64,000 nucleotides of DNA from Beta vulgaris subsp. vulgaris (GCF_026745355.1 NC_079207.1:31450519-31514518); one strand, 5' to 3'. Numbered from the stretch's first letter, positions 1-11,739 are shown. Notes: generated from the letters alone by a model not told the origin. Translations and numbers: made by a program.

Positions 1-65
1 AGGAGGCATTCCTTATTCTTGTTACCACCATCCATTTTAGCATTTTCCCAATCTATTTGAGCCTT

Positions 66-464
66 CTATTCCTTCATTTTCCTAGTCTTATACTCTTCAT
101 ATGTTATGATAGTACCTTCTTTTCTCCCCTTACGATCCACTTCTTGGATCCTCCTATAAACTTCCTCAACCGTGACATTCCATTGTATCAACTTCTTGTC
201 TATCGTAACATAGTCGATTTCTGACCCCCTTAATTCGTTGTCAAGAATATAATAGTCTAATATCTTCCAATATTCTTGCATAAGATCTCTCCATGGATCA
301 TTCAAAGGCAAAGTCTTTACTAATGTATAAGCTTGAACTTCCGGACGAGCATATGGGTTTTCTTCTCCCTGGCCCATTGCTTGATTATACTCCACAATTG
401 CCTTCATTACTTGTCTTGCTTTCAAAACTGTCTGTCCATGTATCCTCAGAATCTGAAGTTTCAA
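66..464 (-). CDS. Unrecognised ORF in the internal region just after the PBS of the left-edge LTR element
   Basis: A 132-residue reading frame on the minus strand, downstream of the 5' LTR (623-2924) and PBS (609-620), where gag would be expected. It is rich in charged residues and has no zinc knuckle, signal peptide or membrane segment. A second minus frame starting about 500 (MNPRSRGEPIVIETSDSEDT) overlaps its beginning, so a frameshift between the two is possible. I do not recognise the sequence; it could be the N-terminal part of gag or an ORF of a non-autonomous derivative. The reading frame stops at 66 and the element continues off the left edge of the window. Confidence 0.35.
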   Translation of the reverse strand: MKLQILRIHGQTVLKARQVMKAIVEYNQAMGQGEENPYARPEVQAYTLVKTLPLNDPWRDLMQEYWKILDYYILDNELRGSEIDYVTIDKKLIQWNVTVEEVYRRIQEVDRKGRKEGTIITYEEYKTRKMKE

Positions 465-608
465 TCACTATTGGCTCCCCTCTACTTCTTGGATTCATCT
501 ACATCATCAAAACATAACATCATTTATTATCTAGTCCAACTCAAGCATAGTAATCACCTTAGGATAACATTGAATAGTCATACTTATACATTCTAATGTC
601 ATAATTTA

Positions 609-620
609 GCTCGGATACCA
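609..620 (-). other. Primer-binding site, initiator tRNA-Met type
   Basis: Read on the minus strand this is TGGTATCCGAGC, two bases inside the 5' LTR end at 623. It differs from the usual plant iMet PBS (TGGTATCAGAGC) at one position. It fixes the element as minus-strand, with its internal region running off the left edge of the window. Confidence 0.75.
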
Positions 621-622
621 CT

Positions 623-2924
623 TGTAATAGCCCAAACCCCTACTAATCTTAATCAACATCGTTTAATCACAACGGAAGCGTTATCAAACCAAGATTTGGA
701 CTATTACCATGACATTCTCAATTTATAAAGAAGAGAATATCGAAATACCTCAAAAACACACTTTATACATTACTTAATACATACAAAGCTGTCCTCATAA
801 GAGCTCTTAGGTTACATACACCAAAAACTGACCTAAGTTCAGTAGCATATCACTTGCTTAACTATGTAAACATATGTATATAGATGTCATTACTTAATTT
901 ACATTATTGAAAGTCTATTACAAAAGTAAACACCTTCATCATATATCCTCGTACCAACCTGCATCAAAATCAGACTCTGCCACCCACCGAGTAACAGGCC
1001 ACAGAAATGACAAAACAATCAGCAAAGTTATAATAACAGATAATCACCCTTAACTTAGTTACTATGGTTTCACAAAATCAATCGTTTGGCATGAGCACGA
1101 GTGGAGAGGGGTACCACGCAGTACCAGCTGTCTCCAAACTATTGAGGGTCGTCACCCTACCTTTTATTGTTCTACTTGCAAGACTTACCCGGACCTGTCC
1201 TATAACGCCAGGAATTCGCCCTTCCTGGAAGGCAACAGTTAGGGACTCTACCCGCCCTAACTCGAGGTGCATGTTCATGCCTTACTTTCATATGTATAAA
1301 ATAAGATATTTAAAGATTTATATTTTAAACCTCAATACTCAAAATTCTTATAAGCTCATCCTTAATACTCAAAACTCTTATCAACTCCTTGCAACTACCC
1401 TTACTTTGCTAGTTGCGAAGATTTAGGGTTTTCATACTTAAAACTAGTTTTTAACATAATACCTTTGATAGAACTTAACCAACTATGTCTTAGAGACTTA
1501 AATAATACTTAAACATATATTTTATCAAGAGATTACCAATTATCAATTACTACATAAGTTCATGTACTAAGCACATCCCATTTAGAAGCATAATCGTAAT
1601 GACTTAGTGTATAAGTGTTGTTTAGGTCAAATGAAACATCTCTAATGAACCTTAGCATGTTATACTCATGTAATATACTCAATATACACATAATAAAATA
1701 TACATCATACATAAATTCACTTCATAAACATGCTTTGCACTAGAAAGAAACAATCACTTAATTATAGGAGTGGAAATCTCTAAGTTAAAACCAAACTAAC
1801 TGTGTACCTTAACTAAGGATGCTTAAAGCCACGAAAATTTCTTAATCCACTTGGTTAACTATTCCTACAGCTTCCCCTGAATGTATAAAATGCTAAAGAT
1901 TAGTTTCAACAAGCTTATAGATATGAAAAACTAAGTTTAAATACAAGAGGTGTAAACTGTTGAACTTACAACAACTTATGTGATCTTTGAGCAAGGTTTT
2001 CTATATGATTTTATAGTCTAAAGGTTGGAACCAAAGCTTGTACTACTCTGTATGGATGTTTAGAAGAGTTCTATGTAGAGAAAAGTGGATGTCCAAGAGG
2101 AAGAAATGAGAGAAAGAAGACGAAAACCCAGAACAGCCTTTTATAGACTGTTCTGGCGGTACCCAAGGGGGAGGGAAAGGTAATCTGGGCAACGTCGATT
2201 TCTGGGAGTTTCTGGGTTATTCTTGCTTGAGGTGTTAGCCTTTAGTGTTGGCTATCATGCATACAAAGGGCTTTGAGATATCGACACTTGAGTAGCTGCT
2301 AAGCAGCTTTCTTCGAGGATAGGTCTGAGCTGTAATTTCAACTGGCCAGGTTTTACTATGGAAGCAATTACCTTATTAAGCCACGTAATTCTTGGGCATA
2401 AATGGCCATTTTAACCTTAAGACATCTCAAGCATGTCATATATCAAGTTTGGTTAGGTTCTGAGCTCGGATTCAATCCCGAAAGGCTCTTTAACTGGAAG
2501 GTCATCGTTACCTGATAAAACAATCTCCATACAATTTTCACAATCTTAATGTTTAAGGCTCTCAAAGGACTTTCCAACTTATCTATTGGTTTCCAAAGCC
2601 TTCTTAGCCAATAAGAATGGTAGATCTTACCTACTTTTGTCCTCGTATGGTGTTGGAGAGTATTCTAATCTACTTTAAGCATTGAAACCAAATGAAACTT
2701 AGCATAACTGAAAGTTTCAAGTAACTATCTTCCACCTAGAACCTTAAAATCCTATAACTCTATATGAAATAATCAAATAACTCACGTAAAACATATAAGT
2801 TAACTAATTAAACATAATATCATAGGAAAATACATAGTTAGACTGCTCTCTAGTTACTTTAACACGATCTCATGCTTTAACACATAATCAGGCTTTTGAG
2901 TTAGGGCCTCTTAGGGCTATTACA
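623..2924 (-). mobile_element. 5' LTR (2302 bp) of a minus-strand LTR retrotransposon, probably Ty3/gypsy
   Basis: The segment is bounded by the inverted ends TGTAATAGCCC and GGGCTATTACA, with TG..CA termini and a PBS directly inside. The flank at 2925-2929 (acgta) is half of the expected 5-bp target duplication; the other half lies outside the window. The LTR interrupts a TNP2 transposase reading frame that continues at 2925. Its last 1.2 kb recurs at 47390-48598 with a few percent divergence and in the same CACTA context. Superfamily assignment rests on LTR length and the iMet PBS only, so it is tentative. Confidence 0.8.
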
Positions 2925-5369
2925 ACGTAGGTTCTATTTTTCTTTAAAAAACTCGAGGAATTTACCATCTATAAAGCTCCATTGGCGTGAGTCAGCGGGG
3001 TATCTAAGTTTTCCATCCTTTTTACGCCATAGTGGTGTCATGTCAACTGCTCAGCGGTATTTGGATCTGAAAACAATTGTCTAAACCTTGGTATTATTGC
3101 AAAATACTATAATACCATAACCGACACTTCTTTCTTCTTGTACGTGAGGCATTGCAAATAGAACAACTTTCTAACAATTCACTTTCATTACGGTATAACA
3201 TGCAATCGTTAGGGCAAGCATGAATTTTCTCATAAGGCAAGCCCATTGAGCCTAATACATTTTTTGCCTCATATGTACTGCTTGGGAGGACATTTTCTTC
3301 CGAAAAACATGTCTTTGTTGACCCTTGAGTTTTGAAGATGACCTAACCACAAAAGACATAGTATATTTTATTTATGTTGTTGCAAGGTAATTCATGCTCG
3401 AGCTAAGAAAATACTTGATTGAAGATTAAAGCGGAGAATTAATCAAGATCGAAGTAAAGATGTTCGAAATATGAAGAATCAAGCATGGAATGAAGATTAT
3501 AATACATTAGGGTATTTATTAATCTTCTTGTTAAGGTTGAGTAAAAGCTTTATTAAGTTCGTGGTGAATTCTCAAAGGAACTTGGTTCTGTTCCCATGAA
3601 AGGAACAGACCTGGCACTATAGGAACAAGGCTAAGGAACAAGACTTAAAGATTAGGAAACAAGACTTATTACTAATTTAGGAACTTCTAAGTGACTAATA
3701 TTGTGCGCCTAAGAGAAATCTGTGTCCAATATAGTTGTTAGAGTTTTTAGGGATATTTTAGTTTAAGTTTGTTAGGAAAAGATTTTAAAAAGATTTTCTG
3801 ATTTTAAATTAACTGATTTTCAAATATAATCTTTTTAAAATATATATTTTATCTTTTATATTTTATTTAAAAGATTTAGGTTTCGAAAAATTAATATTTC
3901 CGGTTTTTAAATGTTTCGGATTATTAAATTATAAAAACTGTTTTTCCGGTTTTATAAAAGATTTTGAAAAAGATATTTTTCCTAAAAACTAGCTAGAGTA
4001 TTTTATTTATTTATTTCCTAAAATCTAGACTGCACGCCTAAAGTTGACTGCTACACGTTTTATGTAGTTAGTGGATTTAGTGGCTTAAGTTAATTATCCT
4101 CCAAGTATTTATTTAATTAAATAAGTTTAATTAATCTCCAAGTATTGCAAAAACCACATAATGTGTTACTGGTTCTATGAAGTGAAGTAGTGGATTAGTG
4201 GATGCTTTACATGACATGGAATAATTAATTTATTTTAATTAATTATTTAAACATCATGGAGAACATGTGTTAATGGTCTAAATTAGTGGAGAACATGTCT
4301 TGTCTTAATTGTCTATAAATTGGCGCCTAATTCATTTGAGCAAAATTGTGTCTGACTTAGTTAATTTGTCCTAAGTTATCTAAAGTGTCAGTGCCTTTTC
4401 CTTAAGAGAATTCATACTTACATTAATCGAGTTTACTACTCTTCCATTATTTTATAAAGTGTATTTTTGAGAAAAAGGGTTTGAGTGAACTCTTTGTAAG
4501 TGTGAGAAAGCTTTGAGTGAAGCAAGAGAAAGAGAAAGAGAAAGAGAAAGGAACTTCGAGTGAAGTTTGAGAGAAAACGTCCGTTGTTGGGAACTATCGT
4601 TAGGAACTTGAGTTGAGTGACTTAATTTGAGAATCGAGAGAAAAGTAATAGGTTGTAATCAGAGTTGTTTTGGCCTATTATAGTGGAAAGTTGTTTAAAA
4701 TCCCTTGTGGTCGAGGTTGTTTCTTCCTACTAGGCCTAGGAAGTTTTTCCTCGTAAAATCTCTCGTGTTCCCATTGTTTGTTCCGAAGTTTACTTTTAAT
4801 TCTGCAAAAAGTATAGCTTATTCTCTCACTATAATTCTCCCCCCCCCCCCTCTTATAGTGCTCATATTATACAACAGTCTTTCATAAATTCAAGGGTCCA
4901 ACCCTCACTAGCCATAAAATTATACAACTTAAGTACACCCGATAATTTCGTGTATTTATAGCCTGGGTATAATGGCTGCTCAGAATCACTTACCAATCTC
5001 TCGAATGCAATACGATCCCCATTGTAATCATCCTCATTTACACGCGACAAAAATTCCTCTATTCCATCGCCCTCATTAAAATTATCCTCCATTTCATACC
5101 CCATATGTTTAGAATTATGAGTTGAAGTTTCTTCCCTAGATTCTGCGTGCCAAATCCAATGTGTATATGTTCTACCAAATGCTCATTTTTCCAAATGATT
5201 GAGTATCTGGTCAACTCTCTAATGCATAAGATTATGGCATATAAAGCAAGAACAACGTAACTTAGATTGACCTCCACTATTTCCCACAACAAAAAATTTC
5301 AAATTCCCTAATTCCAACATTATACTCTTCGTCCCCTAGCTTGGACATCCATACCCAATTTCGATCCAT
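2925..5369 (-). pseudogene. TNP2-type CACTA transposase, N-terminal fragment (copy 1)
   Basis: Translation from the ATG at 5369 gives MDRNWVWMSKLGDEEYNVG, the start of the Transposase-associated domain. In shifted frames follow a Cys motif (LRCPCFICHN), the segment YPGYKYTKLSGVLKLYNF, and, left of the solo LTR, a TNP2 block with YEKIHACPNDCMLY and two further Cys residues. Frames break several times (first stop near 5276) and the solo LTR 3316-4876 cuts the gene, so it is dead. The catalytic Transposase_21 domain is absent because the neighbouring LTR begins where it should start. The intact protein would bind CACTA ends and catalyse excision. Confidence 0.8.
3316..4876 (+). mobile_element. 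Solo LTR of a SIRE-like Ty1/copia element (family SIRE-A), 1561 bp
   Basis: Ends are TGTTGACC and TACAACA. It is flanked by a perfect 5-bp target duplication GTCTT at 3311-3315 and 4877-4881. The paralogous locus near 48986 has one GTCTT and no insert, which confirms the insertion precisely. The sequence is the reverse complement of the LTR pieces at 51157-52025 and 62825-63501, which together have nearly the same length. The right end carries a C-run (about 4841-4850) and, near 4528, a short GAGAAA repeat. No internal region remains, so it arose by LTR-LTR recombination. Confidence 0.93.
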
Positions 5370-6529
5370 TACTACAACCCAAGTGACAATTGGTGCAGTT
5401 CAAAACAAATAAATCATTTCTAAACTCATCAATTCAATTTTTTTTAATAAATTAATTAGCTTTCTTCATTACTCTTCACTAACCCATCAAAAATTTTGAT
5501 AAATTGGATAAACCCCATCAGAAATTCAGATTAATTCTTTGTTATACAACTCTATATTTAGAAAATTAGGAAATATTTAGAAAGAAAACATAACAGTCAT
5601 TCCCATGTAAAACTAAGTCTTTTAACATGGCATGAAAAGTGAGGAAAACAAACAAAAGAGAAAACATAAATGGAGTTCTGATAACTACAAATTAAAGCTC
5701 CATACCAAGATTAATGTTGTCATCAATTTAAAATAGTAGTAAATTATGCCTCTGTATTCAGATTAATGTTGTCCTCAATTCAAAATAGCAGTAAATTCTA
5801 TGTCTTTAACCTAGGTTTATGCCTTGAACAATTATGCCCTCGAAAACTCGACCAAATTAATCATTCACTTGTTCATAAACCTACATTCGCAAGCAGCCTG
5901 GACATATTTCACACATCCTGGTTAAAGCCAATCAGCGCAACAAGCCTAGAAACATAGGAAGCTAAGAAGCCACCCAGAAAACACCCGAGGGTATTGAAGT
6001 AAGAAGTTGGTACATACTTGCATGCATAAGGAAGGGGGGAGGGTTGACCACCCTGGCCCAAGTTGTGGCCCTTTATATTATAGGCTATATCTCATAAAGA
6101 TTAAGTTGTAAACTTATAGTAGCATAATATACCTATATGTTTAACTTGCTTCAACACTAGCATTGCAGTTGATTCTGTGCTTGAATGCAATGAGCCTCAT
6201 GCTCAAATCCTATTAGCACACTGATCTGTTATGTTCTAGAAATTACCCTTTCTTGTCTTTTTCATTGATTCTTTCCCTTTCATCCATTTACAATCTAACC
6301 TTCTTTATATTATTTTTCATTTAGTTTTCATAATAATATCGCTAAATGTTTCCTTTTTCTACTCAATTCCATAAGTGTTACTTTTTTGTTAGAATACAGA
6401 TCAACATGTAGAAAAGATTTGATGTATTGATTGTATTCTAATTTTGTATAACAGTAAATCCTATAATAGTAAAGAACAAATAACCCACCTTCATGTACTC
6501 ACCCAGCAATGTAATAACTGATTAAATAT
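5370..6529. other. Non-coding 5' region of CACTA-1
   Basis: This lies between the transposase start and the subterminal repeats. The first part (to about 5654) has a close paralog at 49479-51156, where a GGGCTGCGC foldback and SIRE-A have inserted. From 5655 on I see AT-rich sequence without convincing coding potential. Confidence 0.5.
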
Positions 6530-7540
6530 AAAGACTTACATATTAGTGAAATCATTGTAACGCTACACTAGCAGCAGAAAATGAAGATTAAATTAACAAA
6601 ATTTGAACAAAGGGATAGAAAATTAACAAAATTAACGCTACACTAACACCTCTAAAATCAGTTTTTTATGTATTAGGAATAAAAAGGGATAGAAAATTAA
6701 GAATTACCATCAATTACCGGGAAGAATGGCGATTATGGTTGTCGGTTTCTCCCAAAATGACTTGCTCGGTAGAATGAACTTGCGAATTCCAATGAATATT
6801 TCCACGAAGTCTGCTGGAATCAACCGAAGGGGGGAACCAAAGATGAGAATCGGGGGTGAGACTTACATATTACTGAAATCATTGTAACACTACACTAGCA
6901 ATACAAAATGAAGATTAAATTACCAAAATTTATTAAATTAACAAAATTTGAACAAAGGGATAGAAAATTGACAAAATTAACGCTACACTAACGTCGCCAA
7001 AATCAGTTTTTTTTTTTTAATGTATTAGGAATAAAAAGGGATAGAAAATTAAGAATTACCTTCAGTTGCCAGTAAAAATGGTGATAATATTTCCACGAAG
7101 TCTACCGGAATCAACCGAAGGGGGAACTAAAGATGAGAGCCAGAAGTGAGACTTACATGTTAGTGAAATCATTGTAACGCTACACTAGCAGCAAAACATG
7201 AAGATTAAATAACCAAATTTGATTAAATTGACAAAATTTGAACAAAAGGATAGAAAATTAACGCTACACTAACGTCACCAAAATTAGTTTTTTTTGGTAT
7301 TAGGAATAAAAAGAGATAGAAAATTAAGAATTACCTTCGATTACCCGTAACAATGGCAATTATGGTTGTCGGTTTCTCCCAAAAGGGATACAAATTTATG
7401 AATTACCTTCACTGGTGATTATGGCGATTATTCAATTGCCGGTAGAATGAAGTTTCAAATTCCAAAGATGGGAACCAAAGATGAGAGCTGGAGGTGAGAA
7501 CCAGAGGGGGAAACCAAAGATGATAGCTGGAGGTGAGAAC
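6530..7540. repeat. Subterminal direct repeats of CACTA-1 (about 230-330 bp period)
   Basis: A block beginning near 'ttacatattagtgaaatc' starts at about 6533, 6864 and 7151. Each copy holds the words 'cgctacactagc', 'gggatagaaaatt', 'aagaattacc' and 'tctgctggaatcaaccgaag' or variants. A partial fourth copy runs from about 7380 to 7540. Copies shorten towards the terminus. CACTA elements usually carry repeated transposase-binding motifs near their ends; these longer repeats may hold such motifs. Confidence 0.7.
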
Positions 7541-7929
7541 CAGAGGTGGAAATCGAAGGCATTGAGCGAGCCAAGTAGAGTTCTTGGTTCAGTACTTCAG
7601 TTGCAGAAAAATGTAAATATAAGAAAAAGGATTTACGAAGGTTAAATAATTTTGTTCCTAATTTCTAACCAAGTAAACCGTTATTTTTTAACATAAGTAT
7701 TCTAATAGAACTTTTGTTATTAATAATAACGCACCACGTTTTCATAAAAAAAATAAAAATAATAAAGCACCACATATTAATTTTATGGCAAAGATAACAC
7801 ACATTAAGATAACTGTTAACTCATATATTATTAATACAAGCTAAGATAACAGTTGTTCTCTCAAAACGTTAAATTTAGACTTTCCATAACAGTTGCTAAG
7901 GTAAGAGTTAATTTTGTGGTGTTATCTTT

Positions 7930-7948
7930 GCCCTTTTTTGTAGTAGTG
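7930..7948 (-). repeat. CACTA-1 terminal inverted repeat (5' end of the element)
   Basis: On the minus strand it reads CACTACTACAAAAAAGGGC. A further inverted sequence pair lies just inside: 'ggcaaagataacac' at about 7787 and 'gtgttatctttgcc' at 7919-7932, so the last 160 bp can fold back. Confidence 0.85.
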
Positions 7949-8879
7949 ATCTAATGATATGAAAGAACAAAGAATACATATGAAAAGAGAGAATAAAAAC
8001 TTAAGACTTTCAAAATTAATTGAATTAATGTACCTTCAATGTGTAGAATTCACAAGCTTTGATCTAAAATCTCCAATCGTAAAAAAAAAAAATTAAGTGT
8101 TTTTTTCTCTAATGTAAACACTATTAATAGTCTCTCAAAACATAGAAAAAGCATTCGTCATAAAGAAATCAACTCCAATATTTTAAAAACACGCATTGCT
8201 TTCGCAGATTTATATGGTACGCGTGCACCAAAATCAGGTGCGGGCGCACCATTTCTTCAGTCCTCCAATATGCATCCATTGCTGATAGGTGCGGGCGCAC
8301 CGTTGTCATAGGTGCGGGCGTACCTCAGAGTTGGTGTGGGTGTACCAATTTTTCTCCTCTGGTCGGACAGTTCATGTTAAAACGCTCATAACACTTTCAT
8401 TTTAGATCCAAATTAAAATTATAACCAGTCGTTGAAAAGCTATCGAAACAGGATTTCCCATCCAACTGGAATTACCTTCATCAGGTTTGTGGTTCAAAAG
8501 TTATGTCCATCTGAACTCCCTAAATAAGATTCTATTGTGCAATGTGCTCCTTTGTGTGAGCGGACATATATGGGACATGTTGCAAGCGCACTATTTCTCA
8601 ACGTGTGTTCTATTTTCATTGCTTCCTGTGCCAACTTTACTACTCATAGCCATCTTAGGTAGTTCCACTTGTATTAACATGTCAAAACATGGTAAAAGCG
8701 AATGTACTAGAAATTCGGTAAAAAATGGCTCAAAATCTAGCAACTTGTCACGATGATCAAGAATGATCAAGTGAATGAAATAGAAGGGGAAAGGGAGAGA
8801 AAAGAAGGAAGAAAGGGGAGAAAGATGATCAAAATGAGCTAAAAGAAGCCCATAAAGTGTGTTAGAAATACACTTGTCA
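7949..8879 (-). mobile_element. LTR a of an Athila/Tat-like non-autonomous element (truncated by CACTA-1)
   Basis: This matches the right-hand 920 bp of LTR b (12600-13520) and the matching part of LTR c. Its right end is 'cacttgtca', followed by a polypurine tract on the minus strand (gcttgggggagtt, 8880-8892), so it serves as the 3' LTR of the internal region 8880-11739. The left part is missing because CACTA-1 ends at 7948. It contains the GGTGCGGGCGCACC repeat cluster at 8216-8346. Confidence 0.78.
8216..8346. repeat. GGTGCGGGCGCACC near-palindrome cluster in LTR a
   Basis: Five 14-base near-palindromes of the form GGTGCGGGCGCACC, with variants such as ggtacgcgtgcacc and ggtgtgggtgtacc, spaced 10-40 bases apart in otherwise AT-rich DNA. 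The same cluster occurs at the same place in LTRs b and c. Confidence 0.8.
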
Positions 8880-10660
8880 AACTCCCCCAAGCTTAATATT
8901 TTACTTATCCTTAAATAAACGAAGAATGAGAAAGAAGAAAGAAAAGAGGAGAAAACGATGAAAAACAAAAAACTTGCAACAGCTAGCCTAAATACTCTAT
9001 ATGTAAAGCTACAAACATTATATGCAAAATAAATTAGGTCGTACCAAGATTTAGTACACCAATCAAACACAAGAGGAACGATGATTAGGAAGCATAAGAA
9101 TGACTTAAGAGATGCAATTCACCAATCAACCGAGTCTTCTTTGAAACTACACTTTCTAGTAGTACTTTCTCACCCCTCTCCATTTCCAAGTCCTGAGTTT
9201 GAATCCTCCCTAAGGATTCTCAACTATAATAGCTCACCTCAACCACATTTTGATGACCCTCATCATGACTTGCACAAAATCTCCCCCGCCACTACCGAAT
9301 TGACCAAGACTAACCTAGAAGTCAAAAGGGACTTTATCAAGGTTGTAACGAGGCTAAGTTCAAGGTGTGGATAGCAATTTAGGAATGTGGTGTAAAAAGG
9401 GTAAAGCAAAGTACAAACTAGGGGTAAAGACTCCCCCAAGCTAGTCATAACACCAACTCAAATCGAAATCTCACACACAACTTTGATTTTCATGTTGATT
9501 TTCACTTTTTGAACATTAATTTTCACATTTTGAATATATTTTGCATTTTTACTATCAAATTGCTCTATATTTCTTTTATTTTCAATAGAAACCTAAAAGA
9601 AACAATAGGAGCTTTCTTTCTTTCTTTGTTTTGCCTTTCTTTTTTTGTTTCTTCAAATTTTGCAATCATACACCCACATTAACTTACTTTCAACCAAAGA
9701 CTTAGTATCAAAATAACTCAACTCAACACAAACTATACATGTACTCCAATTTGGGGAAAGGTTGGCCATAACTTATTATGAGGGTTAAGCAAATATAGGA
9801 TAGAAAGGCTCAAATGGGTTGATAAGCGGTTAATTATTCCAGTATAAAAGCTCTTTGGCTTTTGACCTCCTATTTTTAGCAAAAAGAAACACCCTAACTA
9901 ATTTTTCTATCGGCTCGTTCTTATGCAATCTTGGGGAGCTAAACTGGAAGTCAAGAGTTAGGTGATCAATGGTAAGGGTTGTAAATGAGTCTTATGAGGT
10001 TTCTGGACATCCTTCGGGGTTCATCGCACAAAGGACAAGATAATCTAATCAACGAACTCGCCTGATTTCAAAAAGACTCTTCCAAAGGTTATCGTTCTCA
10101 AGGATCACCTAAAGTTGCAACAAGGCTTCCAAAACCATCAAGTCAAGTGCAAGAAAGTTCTTCCAATAATGTTATGAACACTCTTAGCAACGTATCATGC
10201 TTGCAACCAAACTAATATAAATGCAAAAAAAAGAAGAAACAAAAGATAAGAAAAGAAAAAGAAAATATTTTTGTTAGTTTTTTTTTCTTATGCAAACCTA
10301 ACCTGCAAAATACACTAATATGAACATAATTAAAAAGAGGGGGGAAAAATGTTGAGATAGAGAGAACACATGCTGATTCCCCCAAGCTTTATGGAAACTC
10401 TATACTCGGGGTTGACAAGCAAAGAGAAAGTAATGGAGGAATTAAGGGCACAAAATTAAGCCAAAAAATTCCAAACCAACTAAGATCAGGAGTAATGTCT
10501 GATAATACCCCCAAAAAGAGTTCTTTTAGGATCAATAGCTAGACTTTACCCTAAATAATTTGACAAAGATGTCAATAATTTTTCATAAGCATTAGCACAC
10601 ATTTCACATGGATCAAATAAGTAAGAAATAAATAAAGACCATGGACAAATTTCAATGCGT

Positions 10661-11428
10661 CTATATGCTGCCAAGAGATGAGTAACGAAAATAATGATAT
10701 TTTCGAGAAAATGGGAAGTATGAAGACGAAACATAAAAGTTCACATAAAAATAAGAAAACTGCCAGTTCTCCTTTTTATGGTCCTTGCAAAATTTAAGCT
10801 TGATAATGTCCTCGATGACTTTCATTTGAGTCTTGTGAAGATTTATAGAGGTATAAGGCCCCTCCAATAGCGAATCTTTCAGGAGACGAAATAAGATGGG
10901 GAAGGAAGGAACTAAGTCGAGTTTCCTTAAAAAACGAATATGAAGAGAACGAGTAGAAACAAAAGTCTCACCAACCACTTCTTTAACATTATTAGACTCT
11001 ATAGTGTAAACTTCTCTACAAATGATTCCTCTACTATGAGGTTCTCATCCATATTCAAATCACCATATTCATCGGTTATAGTCATGCAAGAGTGATTTTG
11101 ATTATTAATCATTCGACATAATGTTTTGACTGATATTTTGCTAGATTTGACAACGTTGTCCATCATAGAATAACATCTCTTCAACAATGCCATATATTTC
11201 TTTGAGTGAATTAGAAATTTCAAAATAAACATGTAGTTCACAGCTCGAGACATCTTCTAAATTTGAGAAAGTAGTATTTCCATGGTCCCACTCATAAGTG
11301 TGTCTAGACATCCACCGAAAGAAACCCCGTTCTTCATCAAAGTGTTGGGATCGAAATTTACCATTATACATAGACTCCACCATTTCTCTTGTATGCATAT
11401 TCAAACCCTCATACATCACCTCACACAT
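10661..11428 (-). pseudogene. gag-like remnant
   Basis: Three overlapping minus-strand frames (11428-11141, 11253-10999, 10978-10661) share one broken gene. The clearest part reads MYEGLNMHTREMVESMYNGK followed further on by a Trp-rich segment, which resembles the C-terminal half of Athila/Tat-type gag proteins (pattern YEGL-x-R-x-MVE-x-M-x-G). It starts about 300 bases after the PBS, as gag should. The same segment is present but more damaged at 17030-17460. The gag assignment is inference from pattern and position. Confidence 0.45.
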
Positions 11429-11716
11429 CTCCCAAATCTCAAGTCTATACTTAGTTAGAAGAGTGTTCTAAAATCTTTGATAATAACTTCAAAATGGTTC
11501 ATCCTCATATTAAGGAAAAAAGAAGTTTGTCTTTTTTGGAATTAACTTTAAAAAAATGAAAAAGCAAATTAAAAAAAAATATATACACAATACTAGACTC
11601 ATATCAACAACACTTGCCACATAAAATTAAAACAAGATAAAAAAAACAATAAAAATATAAAAAAATTAATCAATTAAGCAATTTCAAACTTAAAAAAACT
11701 TTAACCAATAGCACAA

Positions 11717-11735
11717 TTTCCCTGGCAATGGCGCC
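11717..11735 (-). other. Primer-binding site, Athila/Tat type
   Basis: On the minus strand it reads TGGCGCCATTGCCAGGGA, close to the PBS typical of plant Athila/Tat elements (TGGCGCCGTTGCCGGGGA). It lies a few bases inside the LTR b end (11740). Confidence 0.75.
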
Positions 11736-11739
11736 ATTA

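Larger units (their letters stand above)
2925..7948 (-). mobile_element. CACTA-1: 5' part of a CACTA (En/Spm) transposon, interrupted by a solo LTR
   Basis: The right end at 7934-7948, read on the minus strand, is CACTACTACAAAAAAGGGC, the standard CACTA terminus. Inward lie about 2.5 kb of non-coding and subterminal repeat sequence, then a TNP2-type transposase start at 5369. The reading frame is cut by a solo LTR (3316-4876) and by the LTR ending at 2924; the catalytic part and 3' terminus are not seen beyond that LTR. Next to the terminus is 'atc' (7949-7951), one half of an expected 3-bp target duplication. A paralog of 2925-5654 lies at 48599-51156. Confidence 0.8.
8880..11739 (-). mobile_element. 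Internal region 1 of the Athila/Tat-like chain (2.86 kb, no pol)
   Basis: It is bounded by a polypurine tract (8880-8892) on the left and a PBS (about 11717-11735) on the right, so it reads on the minus strand between LTR b (5') and LTR a (3'). Only a gag-like remnant (10661-11428) looks coding; no protease, RT or integrase motif was found. This size and content fit a LARD or other non-autonomous derivative that relies on a relative's proteins. Confidence 0.7.

Noticed and set aside
5766..5957. Plus-strand ORF of 63 codons in the CACTA-1 5' region
   Set aside because: No motif, and it lies on the opposite strand in non-coding element sequence; chance frame.
9081..9374. Plus-strand frame sharing FDDPHH and KISPATTELTKTNLEVKRDF with the frame at 13803-14003
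   Set aside because: The match reflects nucleotide homology of two copies of a non-coding retroelement internal region, on the strand opposite to the element's reading direction. No independent coding evidence.
10546..10734. Minus ORFs at the gag-like remnant edge treated as separate genes
   Set aside because: They are further frames of the same broken retroelement sequence without own start context or motif.
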